A stretch of DNA of 64,000 nucleotides from Microbacterium sp. MYb62 (GCF_002979475.1 NZ_PCOY01000004.1:62001-126000); one strand, 5' to 3'. Numbered from the stretch's first letter, positions 8,627 to 17,959 are shown. Notes: generated by a model from the sequence alone, not told the origin. Numbers and translations: made by a program.

Positions 8627-9660
8627 CCGCGCCCACCGTCGCCTTCTTCACGCGTCTGCTCGACGACGCGTCGCCCGCCGAACGCTACGCGCTCGCGACC
8701 GCGCAGATCCGACAGGCCGAGCAGCACGGCATCGGGAGGGCCTGGGTCGCCCAGCACCACTTCCACGCCGCGGAGGGCGGGCTGCCGTCACCGCTGGTGT
8801 TCCTCGCGCACGTGGCTGCGGCGACCAGCGACATCCGCCTCGGCACCGGGGTCATCACCCTGCCGTTGGAGGATCCGGTGCGCGTGGCCGAGGATGCGGT
8901 GGTCGCCGATCTGCTCTCCGGGGGGCGCGTGGATCTGGGACTCGGCAGCGGCGGCACACCGTCGTCGTTCGCGCCTTTCGGAGAGGACGTGCGCGACAAG
9001 GCCCCGACATACGACCGCAAGCTGCGGGTGCTGCTCGACGGTCTGGCCGGGCGCGACGTCGGGGCGGGCAACACCCTCTACCCGGATGCCGGAGACCTCG
9101 CCGACCGTATCTGGCAGGCCACGTTCTCGGCGCCGGGGGGACACCGTGCCGGCATCCACGGGCACGGTCTGCTGCTCTCCCGCACGCAGCCGCGCGGTGC
9201 CGACCGGCTGCACGCCCCGTTGTCGGAGCTGCAGGATCCGATCATCGACGCCTACCTCGAAGCTCTGCCGGCCGGTGTGGCACCGCGGATCACCGCCTCG
9301 CGCACCGTGTTCGTCGCAGACGACCGTTCCGAGGCGCTGCGGTTCGCCGAGGTCGGACTCCGCAGGGCAGCCGAAGGCTTCCGTCGCCAGGGGCAGACCA
9401 TCCCCGGCGACAGCATCGACGAGTTGATCACCGCGCTCGACACGCACCTGGGCACGCCGGAGGAGGTGGCGGAGTCGCTCGCCGCCGACGCCACCCTCGC
9501 CCGGGCCACCGAGGTCGCCTTCCAGGTGCACTCGGTCGACGCCCCGCACGAGCAGGTGCTGCGCTCGATCGCGCTCTTCGCCGATGAGGTCGCCCCGGCC
9601 CTCGGCTATGCGCTCACCCCGTCCACCGCAGAGAACCACACCATCAAGGAGAACGCATGA
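8623..9660 (+). CDS. LLM-class FMN-dependent monooxygenase, probable KPN_01858 family
   Basis: A 345-residue luciferase-like protein distinct from the enzyme at 1.9 kb. It has the family's N-terminal barrel strands, the RAWVAQHHFH motif near residue 40, and the RLGTGVITLPLEDPVRVAEDAVVADLLSGGR-like core seen in many LLM proteins (here spread over about residues 66-105). From memory it resembles the KPN_01858 LLM family, whose genes sit beside a peptide-type ABC transporter and CMD-fold proteins, exactly the context here. It probably oxygenates the imported compound with FMNH2 and O2. ATGA overlaps on both sides indicate coupled translation. Confidence 0.85.
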   Translation: MTAPTVAFFTRLLDDASPAERYALATAQIRQAEQHGIGRAWVAQHHFHAAEGGLPSPLVFLAHVAAATSDIRLGTGVITLPLEDPVRVAEDAVVADLLSGGRVDLGLGSGGTPSSFAPFGEDVRDKAPTYDRKLRVLLDGLAGRDVGAGNTLYPDAGDLADRIWQATFSAPGGHRAGIHGHGLLLSRTQPRGADRLHAPLSELQDPIIDAYLEALPAGVAPRITASRTVFVADDRSEALRFAEVGLRRAAEGFRRQGQTIPGDSIDELITALDTHLGTPEEVAESLAADATLARATEVAFQVHSVDAPHEQVLRSIALFADEVAPALGYALTPSTAENHTIKENA

Positions 9661-10289
9661 CCGACGACATCGTGGACCGGATCGCGGAGGTGACGCCGGA
9701 GTTGGATGCCCTGCGCCGTCGCCGGCCGGTCACCAGGGAGCAGCTGCAGGCGAGCTTCGACGCCCTCTTCCGGCCGGTCACGGTCGAGCACGTCTCGCAG
9801 GCGGAGCGCGAGCTCGTGGCGGCCTTCGCCACCGGTCTCGCCGGGGCCGACGACGCGTCCGCGGCTTTCTACGCCGCTCGCGCGCAGGAGGGCGACCCGC
9901 AGCGCGCGACCGCCGTGATCGCCGAGGCGACCGGTGCGGCGGACAGCGGTCCGTTCGGCGCGTACACCGAGCTCGGTCTCCAGGGGGAGAACACGGAGGG
10001 GGAGCGGTACGCGCCATCCGATGCCGTCACGGCAGCCATCGGCGAGCGGCTCGCCGCAGCCCTCGCGCACACGCACCTGTTGGTGTTCCGCCCCCGCGAG
10101 GCGTCCGGTGCCGATCTCGGACGCCTGCTCGACGCCGGCTGGTCGACCGACGGGATCGTGACGCTGTCGCAGCTGGTCTCGTTCCTCGCCTTCCAGCAAC
10201 GGGTCGTCACCGGCCTCCGGGCGCTCGCCACCGCGGGACTGGTCACGACCACCGCGAGCGAGATCTCCGAGGAAGAGGAAGCAGCATGA
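9657..10289 (+). CDS. CMD-domain protein, probable Avi_7170 family
   Basis: A 210-residue, largely helical protein of the carboxymuconolactone decarboxylase/AhpD-like type. I see no cysteine in the sequence, so it lacks the CxxC redox site of AhpD-type peroxidases. The C-terminal stretch with LVSFLAFQQRVVTG matches what I recall of the Avi_7170 CMD family, a regular companion of the next gene's family. It could be a non-redox partner or a lyase/isomerase-type enzyme acting on the oxidised product. Its ATG overlaps the previous stop and its stop overlaps the next ATG. Confidence 0.75.
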   Translation: MTDDIVDRIAEVTPELDALRRRRPVTREQLQASFDALFRPVTVEHVSQAERELVAAFATGLAGADDASAAFYAARAQEGDPQRATAVIAEATGAADSGPFGAYTELGLQGENTEGERYAPSDAVTAAIGERLAAALAHTHLLVFRPREASGADLGRLLDAGWSTDGIVTLSQLVSFLAFQQRVVTGLRALATAGLVTTTASEISEEEEAA

Positions 10290-10894
10290 CCGCCGAACAG
10301 ACCGTGCTCCGTCACGACGACGCTCCGCACCCGCACGCCTTCACCCGCGGTGAGGTCGGCTGGGTCCCGCACCTGGAACCCCTCGCGGAGGAGGAGCTGA
10401 CCGAACGGCACTACGACGGCCTCGTCGATGCCGCGCGCGCCAAGAACGACTATTTCCGTCTGCTCGCGCGCGATCCCGAAGTGCTCAAGGCCCGCACGCT
10501 GGTCGACAAGGACATCTTCTACAACGCGGCTGAGGGGCTCCCGCGTGCGGACCGCGAACTGGCGGCGACGGCGGCATCCCGTCGCAACGGCTGCGTGTTC
10601 TGCGCGTCGGTGCACTCGCGCTTCGCCGCGCACCACAGCAAGCGTGCAGACGACGTCGACCAGCTGCTGGACGAGGGTGTCGATGCGGACCTCGGCGAGC
10701 GCTGGAACGCCGTCGTCGCGGCATCCGTCGCCCTCACCGACACGCCCAGCGCGTTCGGGGAGGACGAGATCGCGCGGTTGCGCGCGGCGGGTCTCGACGA
10801 CCTGGAGGTCGCGGACGTCATCCACGGCGCGGCGTTCTTCAACTGGGCGAACCGGCTGATGCTCTCGATCGGACGGCCGGTGGCTCCGGCCTGA
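10286..10894 (+). CDS. Alkylhydroperoxidase (AhpD)-fold protein, probable Avi_7169 family
   Basis: The 202-residue product carries the AhpD catalytic motif in full: Cys103-Val-Phe-Cys106 with His110, in CVFCASVH. AhpD-fold enzymes use this pair for peroxide or quinone-type redox reactions. It forms a set with the cysteine-free CMD protein upstream. The likely role is handling a peroxide or reactive product released by the monooxygenases; this is inference. It is the last gene of the coupled operon starting at 3453, and the next gene is convergent with only 7 nt between the stops. Confidence 0.8.
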   Translation: MTAEQTVLRHDDAPHPHAFTRGEVGWVPHLEPLAEEELTERHYDGLVDAARAKNDYFRLLARDPEVLKARTLVDKDIFYNAAEGLPRADRELAATAASRRNGCVFCASVHSRFAAHHSKRADDVDQLLDEGVDADLGERWNAVVAASVALTDTPSAFGEDEIARLRAAGLDDLEVADVIHGAAFFNWANRLMLSIGRPVAPA

Positions 10895-10901
10895 TCCGCC
10901 C

Positions 10902-11846
10902 CTACGGCACGAGGATGATCTTGCCCGACGCGGCGCCGGACTCCATGAGCTCATGGGCCTGCGCCGCCTCGGCGAGGGGAAGCTGCGGACCGAGCTCGAT
11001 CACGAAGTCGCCGGTGTCGAGGAGCGCGATCGTCTCGGGCAGCGCCTCGGCGCGCCAGGCGAGTTCCTGGTCGGTCAGCGGCACCGGTGAGCCGCCGGAG
11101 AAGGCGCGGATGCCGAAGGACGCAGCATCCGGCCCCCGCACGATCGTCGCGATCCGGTCGCGGTCCGCCACGAGGGCGAGCGAGGTCTCGATCGCCTCGT
11201 CGGTGCCCGCGCAGTCGAGCACGACCGTGACGGCGGAAGGTGCGGCTTCACGGACGCGGTCGAGCAAGCCGTCGCCGTAGGCCACGGGGAGAGCGCCGAG
11301 TTCGCGCAGCTGGTCGTGACGTGCGGGACTCGCGGTCGCGATCACGGTCGCACCCCAGGCGACGGCGAACTGCACGGCGGCCTGTCCGACGGCTCCGGAG
11401 CCGCCGTGCACGAGCAGCACGTCGCCGTCGGTCACCTCGAGCGAGCGCAGCGCCTGATAGGCGGTGCCCGCCGGGATGCCGATGCCGGCGCCCTCGGCTG
11501 TGGTGACGGAGTCGGGGAGCTTCGCGAGCTTCTCGGTCGAGATGGCGAGCGCCGAGGCATAGGTGCCGTGTCCGTCGCGGATCGCCACCCGGTCGCCGAC
11601 GGCGAAGTCGTCGACGCCCTCGCCCAGCACCTCCACGACGCCGGCTCCGTCGAAGCCGACGGGGCGCGGCTCGGTGATGGGTGGGGAGGGCCGCTTGCCG
11701 CCGCGCAGCTTCGCGTCGATCGGGTTCGCGCCCGCCGCCTCGATGCGGACGACGACCTCGCCGCGCGCCGCGACGGGATCGGGGATCTCGATCAGGTGGA
11801 GGACGGCAGGGGATCCGATTTCGGTGTAGACGATCGCGCGGGCCAT
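10902..11846 (-). CDS. NADP-dependent quinone oxidoreductase / zinc-free MDR alcohol dehydrogenase
   Basis: A 314-residue medium-chain dehydrogenase/reductase. The N-terminal GroES-like domain contains EAAGANPIDAKLRGG, typical of QOR-type proteins that lack catalytic zinc. The Rossmann domain has VHGGSGAVGQAAVQFA near residue 150. Members reduce quinones, enones or similar compounds with NADPH. The ATG at 11846 lies exactly 6 nt after TAGCCT, a leaderless promoter located in the 39-nt gap behind hrpA. The gene can therefore be expressed on its own, although hrpA is on the same strand upstream. Confidence 0.9.
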   Translation of the reverse strand: MARAIVYTEIGSPAVLHLIEIPDPVAARGEVVVRIEAAGANPIDAKLRGGKRPSPPITEPRPVGFDGAGVVEVLGEGVDDFAVGDRVAIRDGHGTYASALAISTEKLAKLPDSVTTAEGAGIGIPAGTAYQALRSLEVTDGDVLLVHGGSGAVGQAAVQFAVAWGATVIATASPARHDQLRELGALPVAYGDGLLDRVREAAPSAVTVVLDCAGTDEAIETSLALVADRDRIATIVRGPDAASFGIRAFSGGSPVPLTDQELAWRAEALPETIALLDTGDFVIELGPQLPLAEAAQAHELMESGAASGKIILVP

Positions 11847-11852
11847 GGCTTC

Positions 11853-11858
11853 AGGCTA
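11853..11858 (-). promoter_or_regulatory. Leaderless -10 box of the quinone oxidoreductase gene
   Basis: TAGCCT, then 6 nt, then ATG at 11846. It lies in the short gap between hrpA and this gene. Confidence 0.65.
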
Positions 11859-11885
11859 CCCGCGCCAGGCGTGAGCGGTCGCTGA

Positions 11886-14800
11886 TCAGCGCCCGGAGAG
11901 CGCCTTCATGATGCGTTGCGGCGACACCGGCTGCGCGGTTCCCAGGCGCTGGGCGAACACGCTGATGCGGTACTCCTCCAACAGCCAGCGCACTTCGACG
12001 AGCGCGGGAGGGGCGTCGGCGGCAAGGGGGATCGTGCCTCCGGCGTCTTCGAACGCCTTGGCCATCCGCTCGTACTCGGTCATGCGCGCGCGGTCTTTGC
12101 CCGGTTCGCTCGAGAGGGTCTTCAGCCGGTCCAGCATCCCTTCGAGATATCTCGGGAAATGCGTGAGACGGTCTGCGCCGGCGGTGGAGACGAACCCCGG
12201 ATGCAGCAGTCCGCTCAACTGGGTGCGGATGTCGTTCAGCGGGCCGAGCAGGGCGAGGGAGTTCTGCGACTTGATCCCGCGTTCGACGTCGCGCGACTTC
12301 GTGAGGATGCGCGCGACCAGCGAGACGCAGGCGAAGAGCTCGTCGACGAGCGTCGCCGAGACCGCATCCCGCACCCTCGCGAAAGCCGCCTCGCTGCGCA
12401 CGATCCCATCCGGCACGATGCTCTCGATGACCTTGCGGGCCACGGCCGCGCGGCAGTCCTCGATGAGTGCGGCAGCGGATTGGTAGGGCGAGGCCGCGAG
12501 GGCGAGCTTCTCCTGGCTCGTGAGGTGCTCCTGCACGTACGAGGAGGGGGAGGGCACGCCCAGCAGGACGAGCCGCAGCACGCCGTCGCGGGTGGCGGCG
12601 GCTGCGGCATCCGGAGTGGATTCCACGCGCACCGACACGCTCTTGCCCTGGTCGACGACGGCGGGGTAGCCGCGCACGACACCGCCGGCGACGCGCGTGT
12701 CGAGCACTTCGGGCAGGTCGCCGAAGGTCCACGCGGTGAGGCCGGTCTGCTCGATGGGTGCCGAGGCGATGCGTTCGACCCCGCCGCGTTCGGTTCCGCG
12801 ATTCGCCCCCGGCGAGCCGGTGCGGGAGGGAGCCGCGATCGAGCGGGCGACACTGCTGCGCGCCCGATCGGAGAGCTGCGTCTGCAGGGCACGCAGGTCG
12901 CGTCCGGAGCCGACCACCCTGCCGCGTTCGTCCACGGCGCGGAAGTTCATGCGCAGGTGCGGCGGCACCCGCTCGTCGTCGAAGTCCGCCGCCGAGACGA
13001 GCTGATTCGCGAGCGGCTGGATGCGGCGAGCCAGAGCCTCCTTCAGCGTGCGCGGGGGCAGCCCGCCATGCGACTCCGGCCCCTCCTCGGCGAGCTCGGC
13101 TCCGAACTTCTCCGCCCAGTCGGCGGCGGGGACCACATGGCGACGGATCGCCTTGGGGAGGGCGCGCAGCAGGCCGGTGACGAGTTCGGCACGGAGCCCG
13201 GGAACCTGCCAGTCGAAGCCGCGGTCCTCGATCTGCGCGAGGAGCGGCAACGGCACGACCACGCTGACACCGTCGTCGTCGGCGCCGGGCTCGAACCGGT
13301 ACGCGAGGCCGAGCACCTGGTCGCCCTGCGTCCATCGTGTCGGGAACTCGCGCTGATCGGCACGCTCCTCGTCGTCGATCAGGTCGCTCTCGCGCATCAC
13401 GAGCAGCTTCGGCGTCGTCGCCATGGTCTCGCGCCACCAGCTCTCGAAGGAGCGCACGTCGAACACCTCGGCCGGGATGCGCTCGTCGTAGAACCGGAAA
13501 ACGGCTTCGTCGCCGGCGAGGATGTCGCGTCGGCGCTCGCGCTCCTCCAGCTTCTCGAGGCGCTTGCGCAGTTCGGCGTTGCTGCGCCAGAACGCGCTCA
13601 CCCGCTTGTCGATCCGCGTCGGGTCCCACTCGCCCTCGACGAGCGCATGCCGCACGAACAGCTCGCGCGAGGCGGCCCGGTCGATGCGGGCGAACTGCAC
13701 TCGTCGCCGCGGGATGATCTCGAGACCGAACAGGGTCACCTTCTCGAAGGCGACGGCGGCACCGGCGTCCTTGGACCAGTGCGGCTCGGTCACCTGGCGC
13801 TTGGCCAGGTCGCCGGCGAGGGGCTCCGCCCAGGCCGGATCGATCGCGGCGACCGTGCGCGCGAATGTGCGCGAGGTCTCGACGATCTCGGCGGCGATCA
13901 CGGCACGCGGGCTCTTCTTGCGCAGGCCCGACCCGGGGAAGATCGAGAAGCGGATGCCGCGGGCGCCGCGGTACTCCGCGATGCGACGACCCTTCGGCTC
14001 CTTCGCGGGGGAGTGCGCCTTGCCGGCGGGAGCCGTGCGCTCGTCGAGGATGCCGATCTGCGAGAGCAGGCCCGACAGCAGCGCACGGTGGATGGCGTCG
14101 GGATCGCTGGTCCCGTCGTCGTCGCCCGCTCTCCGGTCGTCGCGGGTGCGGTCGGGCGTCTTCACGAGGGTGCGCAGCTGGCGATGCACGTCGAACCACT
14201 CGCGCACCCGCACGTAGTTGAGGTGCTCGGAGCGGCACAACCGTCGGAACGCGCTCGAGCCGAGTTCACGCTGCTGTTCGCGCAGGTGGTTCCACAGGTT
14301 CAGCAGGGTGAGGAAGTCGCTGGTCGGGTCGACGAACCGCGCGTGCAGACGGTCGGCCTCGTCGCGTCGATCCTCCGGGCGCTCCCGCACGTCCTGGATC
14401 GTCATGCCCGAGACGATCGCGAGCACGTCGCGCGTCACGGCGCCGCCCGAGTCCGCCTTCCCGGCTTCGATCAGCATGCGTGCGAACCGCGGATCGATCG
14501 GCATGCGCGAGATGTCGCGACCCGTGCGGGTGAGGCGCGGAGCGCCGTGATCCGGTCCCTGAGCCGGCCGAAGGGCGACCGCGCCGAGCTCGGTGAGCAG
14601 ATCGAACGCGGCCTTCACACCTCGGGAGTCGGGCGGGGTGAGGAAGGGGAACGCCGTGATGTCGCCGAACCCGAGCGACAGCATCTGCAGGATCACCGAG
14701 GCCAGCGAGGTGCGCAGGATCTCGGGCTCGGTGTACTCCGGGCGCTTGTCGTAGTCCTCCTCCGAGTAGAGACGGATCGCGATGCCGTCGCTGGTGCGGC

Positions 14801-15848
14801 CCGCACGGCCGGAACGCTGATTCGCCGACGCCTGCGAGACGGCCTCGATGGGCAGGCGCTGCACCTTGGAGCGGTTGCTGTAGCGCGAGATGCGCGCGGT
14901 GCCGGTGTCGATCACGTACTTGATGCCGGGCACGGTGAGGCTGGTCTCGGCGACGTTCGTGGCGAGGATCACCCGGCGGCGCACCCCGGCCACCCGGCTG
15001 CGCTCGAAGACCCGGTGCTGGTCGGCGGCGGAGAGCCGGCCGAACAGGGGCAGCACCTCTGTGGGCGAGCGATCGTTCGCGTAGGCGCCGCGCACGGCAT
15101 CGGCGGCATCACGGATCTCGGCTTCTCCCGGCAGGAACACCAGCACATCGCCCGGCGCCTCGCGGTCGAGCTCGCGCAGCGCCGCGACGATCGCCGAGAC
15201 CTCGTCCTCGGGCTCGCCGGCGGCGGCCTCGGCCTCGGCATCCTCGACCGGCCCGCGGTAGCGGATCTCCACCGGATACGTACGGCCGGAGACCTCGATG
15301 ATCGGCGCCGGGGTGCCGTCGGGGGAGGCGAAGTGCTTCGCGAAGCTCTCCGGATCGATCGTCGCCGAGGTGATGATCACCTTCAGGTCGGGGCGCTCCG
15401 GGAGGATGCGGGCCAGATACCCGAGCAGGAAGTCGACGTTGAGCGAGCGCTCGTGCGCCTCGTCGATGATGATCGTGTCGTAGCGGGTGAGCAGCCGGTC
15501 GCGGTGGATCTCGTTGAGCAGGATGCCGTCGGTCATCAGCGCGATGCGGGTGGCGTCCGACACCTTGTCGGTGAAGCGCACCTTGTAGCCGACCAGCGTG
15601 CCCAGTTCGACCTGGAGCTCTTCGGCGACGCGCTCGGCGATGGTGCGTGCGGCGAGGCGCCGGGGCTGCGTGTGGGCGATGCGCTCGCGACCCAGTTCGA
15701 GTGCGATCTTCGGCAGCTGCGTGGTCTTGCCCGAACCGGTCGCGCCCGCGACGATCACGACCTGGTGGTCGCGGATGGCGTCGGCGATCTCGGCCCTGGC
15801 CGCGCTGACGGGCAGCTCCGGGGGATAGGAGATCACAGGGGAGGACAT
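11886..15848 (-). CDS. hrpA: ATP-dependent RNA helicase HrpA (DEAH box)
   Basis: The 1320-residue product has the full HrpA architecture and length. Walker A GATGSGKT is at residues 35-42 and the DEAH box (IIIDEAHERS) near 127, followed by the second RecA-like domain ending in NQRSGRAGRT. Then come the helicase-associated winged-helix/ratchet region, OB fold and the long C-terminal DUF3418-type region that separates HrpA from shorter DEAH helicases. HrpA unwinds structured RNA and in E. coli rescues stalled ribosomes. A dense antisense frame on the plus strand covers this gene, but it has no recognisable protein features. Confidence 0.95.
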   Translation of the reverse strand: MSSPVISYPPELPVSAARAEIADAIRDHQVVIVAGATGSGKTTQLPKIALELGRERIAHTQPRRLAARTIAERVAEELQVELGTLVGYKVRFTDKVSDATRIALMTDGILLNEIHRDRLLTRYDTIIIDEAHERSLNVDFLLGYLARILPERPDLKVIITSATIDPESFAKHFASPDGTPAPIIEVSGRTYPVEIRYRGPVEDAEAEAAAGEPEDEVSAIVAALRELDREAPGDVLVFLPGEAEIRDAADAVRGAYANDRSPTEVLPLFGRLSAADQHRVFERSRVAGVRRRVILATNVAETSLTVPGIKYVIDTGTARISRYSNRSKVQRLPIEAVSQASANQRSGRAGRTSDGIAIRLYSEEDYDKRPEYTEPEILRTSLASVILQMLSLGFGDITAFPFLTPPDSRGVKAAFDLLTELGAVALRPAQGPDHGAPRLTRTGRDISRMPIDPRFARMLIEAGKADSGGAVTRDVLAIVSGMTIQDVRERPEDRRDEADRLHARFVDPTSDFLTLLNLWNHLREQQRELGSSAFRRLCRSEHLNYVRVREWFDVHRQLRTLVKTPDRTRDDRRAGDDDGTSDPDAIHRALLSGLLSQIGILDERTAPAGKAHSPAKEPKGRRIAEYRGARGIRFSIFPGSGLRKKSPRAVIAAEIVETSRTFARTVAAIDPAWAEPLAGDLAKRQVTEPHWSKDAGAAVAFEKVTLFGLEIIPRRRVQFARIDRAASRELFVRHALVEGEWDPTRIDKRVSAFWRSNAELRKRLEKLEERERRRDILAGDEAVFRFYDERIPAEVFDVRSFESWWRETMATTPKLLVMRESDLIDDEERADQREFPTRWTQGDQVLGLAYRFEPGADDDGVSVVVPLPLLAQIEDRGFDWQVPGLRAELVTGLLRALPKAIRRHVVPAADWAEKFGAELAEEGPESHGGLPPRTLKEALARRIQPLANQLVSAADFDDERVPPHLRMNFRAVDERGRVVGSGRDLRALQTQLSDRARSSVARSIAAPSRTGSPGANRGTERGGVERIASAPIEQTGLTAWTFGDLPEVLDTRVAGGVVRGYPAVVDQGKSVSVRVESTPDAAAAATRDGVLRLVLLGVPSPSSYVQEHLTSQEKLALAASPYQSAAALIEDCRAAVARKVIESIVPDGIVRSEAAFARVRDAVSATLVDELFACVSLVARILTKSRDVERGIKSQNSLALLGPLNDIRTQLSGLLHPGFVSTAGADRLTHFPRYLEGMLDRLKTLSSEPGKDRARMTEYERMAKAFEDAGGTIPLAADAPPALVEVRWLLEEYRISVFAQRLGTAQPVSPQRIMKALSGR

Positions 15849-15856
15849 AGCCCTCC

Positions 15857-15862
15857 ATCGTA
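15857..15862 (-). promoter_or_regulatory. -10 box of hrpA
   Basis: TACGAT lies 8 nt before ATG 15848, slightly wider than the usual 6. It faces a plus-strand TACGAT at 15880, so the two genes share a very short divergent promoter region. Confidence 0.5.
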
Positions 15863-15879
15863 TGACGGGAATCGCGCCC

Positions 15880-15885
15880 TACGAT
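15880..15885 (+). promoter_or_regulatory. Leaderless -10 box of the DUF418-type gene
   Basis: TACGAT, then 6 nt, then GTG at 15892. This argues for GTG 15892 over the more upstream ATG at 15862, which would lie before the transcript start. Confidence 0.6.
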
Positions 15886-15891
15886 CATCTG

Positions 15892-17061
15892 GTGATCACT
15901 GCTCTCGCTCCCGTCCGGTGGTTCCGCGAGTTCGGTCGGCCGCCGCGCATCCTCGGGCTGGACATCGCCAGAGGACTGGCGATCCTCGGCATGGCCGGAG
16001 CGCACATCGGCGAGATGGACTCCTTCGACTGGCTCGACCCCGCCACGTGGACCGATCTGGTGAACGGGCGGTCGTCGATCCTGTTCGCCGTTCTCGCCGG
16101 CATCTCCATCGCCCTGATGACCGGACGAAGCGCTCTCCCCGAGCGCGAACGGATTCCGAGCATCCGGCTCAATCTGGTCGGACGTGGTGCGGTGATCTTC
16201 CTCATCGGTCTGGCGCTGGAGATGCTGAACACCCCGATCGCGGTGATCCTCACCCTGTACGGGCTGCTCTATGTGGCCGTGATCCCCTTCCTGCGCTGGC
16301 GGCCATGGCAGCTGCTGGCCGGTGCTGCGGTGCTCGCCCTCCTCGGCCCGGCGCTGCTCGCCTTCCTGAGCGCGGTGATGCTCGTCCCGTACGGATCCGG
16401 CATCGGCTTCGTGCTCTACGGCACCTACCCGATCACGGTCTGGCTGGCGCTCGTGCTGGGTGGCATGGCACTCGGACGCCTGCGGGTGGGGGAGGTGCGC
16501 ACCGCGCTGGCCGTGCTCGGCATCGGGCTCGCGCTCGCCGTGGTCGGCTACGGTCTCGGCGGGGTGGGACAGGCGATGGGGGCCTCCGGCTCCGCCGCGA
16601 GCAGCTCGTTCGTCGACGAGGGCTCCGAGGGGGCATCACCGCGATCCGGCTGGGAGGGCTATCCCCAGGCGCTCGCCGAGACGGATCCGCTGGGGGCGGC
16701 GCTCTCGGCGGTGTTCGCCGTCGATCCGCACAGCGGCGGCACGGCCGAGGTCCTGGGCTCCGGCGGATTCGCGCTCATGGTCATCGCGCTGTGCCTGCTG
16801 CTGAGTCGACCGCTGCGCTGGGTGCTGCTGCCGCTGGGCGCACTCGGATCCATGCCGCTGACGGCATACAGCGTGCACGTGCTCTCGATCGTGCTGATCG
16901 GCGGACCGGGAGCGTTCTTCTCGAGCAACGCCTTCTGGGCGGCGACCGCAGGGGGTCTGCTCCTGGGGGCGACGCTCTGGTCGATGTTCTTCGGCCGGGG
17001 CCCGCTCGAACGTCTGGTGGGGCGGGGAGCAGCGGCGATGGCGGCGGTTCCCCGGCGCTGA
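15892..17061 (+). CDS. DUF418 / heparan-glucosaminide acetyltransferase-like membrane protein
   Basis: This 389-residue polytopic membrane protein has roughly ten hydrophobic segments. It begins with GLDIARGLAILGMAGAHIG, the typical opening of DUF418/DUF1624-type integral membrane acyltransferase-like proteins. A poorly conserved Ser/Gly-rich loop around residues 230-260 separates the two halves, and YSVHVLSI near 325 fits the DUF418 C-terminal region. The acyl acceptor is unknown. The gene is divergent from hrpA and convergent with the SDR gene, with a strong hairpin between the 3' ends. The GTG start rests on promoter spacing. Confidence 0.8.
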   Translation: MITALAPVRWFREFGRPPRILGLDIARGLAILGMAGAHIGEMDSFDWLDPATWTDLVNGRSSILFAVLAGISIALMTGRSALPERERIPSIRLNLVGRGAVIFLIGLALEMLNTPIAVILTLYGLLYVAVIPFLRWRPWQLLAGAAVLALLGPALLAFLSAVMLVPYGSGIGFVLYGTYPITVWLALVLGGMALGRLRVGEVRTALAVLGIGLALAVVGYGLGGVGQAMGASGSAASSSFVDEGSEGASPRSGWEGYPQALAETDPLGAALSAVFAVDPHSGGTAEVLGSGGFALMVIALCLLLSRPLRWVLLPLGALGSMPLTAYSVHVLSIVLIGGPGAFFSSNAFWAATAGGLLLGATLWSMFFGRGPLERLVGRGAAAMAAVPRR

Positions 17062-17082
17062 GTCGGGTCGTCCCCGTCCGCA

Positions 17083-17120
17083 GCAGGGGCGCACCGTCAT
17101 CGGGTCCGGTGCACCCCTGC
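17083..17120. terminator. Bidirectional hairpin terminator between convergent genes
   Basis: A 14-bp inverted repeat with one mismatch (17083-17096 with 17107-17120) encloses a 10-nt loop, between the stops of the DUF418 gene and the SDR gene. There is no T-tract, as is common for actinobacterial terminators. Confidence 0.65.
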
Positions 17121-17126
17121 GGTCTC

Positions 17127-17912
17127 TCAGAAGTGGGTGCCGCCGTCGATGCGCACCTCGGTGCCGGTGATGAAGGCGCCGTCCTCGCTGGCGAGCATCG
17201 CCACGACACCGGCGACCGACTCCGGGCCGGCGAAGCCCTGGCCGATCGCGGGTGCGAGCTTCATGAACAGACTCATGTCGGCGTCTGCGGGCAGGCCAGG
17301 ACCGTTGCTCTGGTTGCTCTGACCCGAGCCGTCGGTCATGCCCGAGGAGATCGAACCGGGCTGCACCGCGGTGAAGCGGATGCCGCTCTTCGCGTACTCG
17401 GCCGCGAGCGCGTGGGTCATCGACTGCACGCCGCCCTTGCTGGCTGCATACGCCGCCATGTAGGGGTGCGCGAAGCCGGCTGAGGTCGAGCTGAAGTTGA
17501 CGACCGCGGGGACGTCGCCGTCGAGCAGCGCGGGGATGGCTTCGCGGATCACGAGGAACGTGCCGACGAGGTTTATCCGGATGACCTGCTCGAACTGGTC
17601 GAGCGTCGTCTCGTGGGTGTGCGAGGAGCGCAGGATGCCGGCGGCGTTCACGAGCACATCGAGTCCGCCCAGGGCGGCGACGGCCTCGGCGACGCCCGCG
17701 GCGACGGAGGCCTCGTCCGCGATGTTCATCGTGACGGTCGTCAGGCGCTCCGCGAGCGGCCCCGCCTTGGCGACGGTGTCCTCGAGACCGGCGGTGCTGA
17801 CGTCGGCGGCGACGACGCTGCCGCCTTCGCGGAGCATGCGCAGCACCGTTGCCTGGCCGATGCCCGACCCTCCGCCGGTGACGAGCGCCCGACGTCCTTC
17901 GTAGCGGTTCAT
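17127..17912 (-). CDS. Short-chain dehydrogenase/reductase (SDR)
   Basis: A 261-residue classical SDR. The cofactor motif TGGGSGIG starts near residue 12, the NAA(G) motif is near 90, and the active-site Ser and YxxSK are present as YAASK around residue 155. The C-terminus RIDGGTHF is typical of this fold. Family members oxidise or reduce alcohols and ketones with NAD(P)H. The start at 17912 is preceded by a GGGAAAGGGAAG purine-rich ribosome-binding site; a longer frame upstream lacks family sequence. It is divergent from a TetR gene, and palindromes in the shared intergenic region suggest TetR control. Confidence 0.9.
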   Translation of the reverse strand: MNRYEGRRALVTGGGSGIGQATVLRMLREGGSVVAADVSTAGLEDTVAKAGPLAERLTTVTMNIADEASVAAGVAEAVAALGGLDVLVNAAGILRSSHTHETTLDQFEQVIRINLVGTFLVIREAIPALLDGDVPAVVNFSSTSAGFAHPYMAAYAASKGGVQSMTHALAAEYAKSGIRFTAVQPGSISSGMTDGSGQSNQSNGPGLPADADMSLFMKLAPAIGQGFAGPESVAGVVAMLASEDGAFITGTEVRIDGGTHF

Positions 17913-17959
17913 GATCTTCCCTTTCCCTGGTGGCGTCGTGGTGTCGACGCTTCCTGTTA

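Noticed and set aside
11916..17483. An uninterrupted plus-strand frame of 1855 codons opposite hrpA
   Set aside because: It is antisense to a clear HrpA with all helicase motifs, has repetitive Arg/Gly/Asp-rich composition and no recognisable domain. Stop codons are rare in this frame because of the high GC content.
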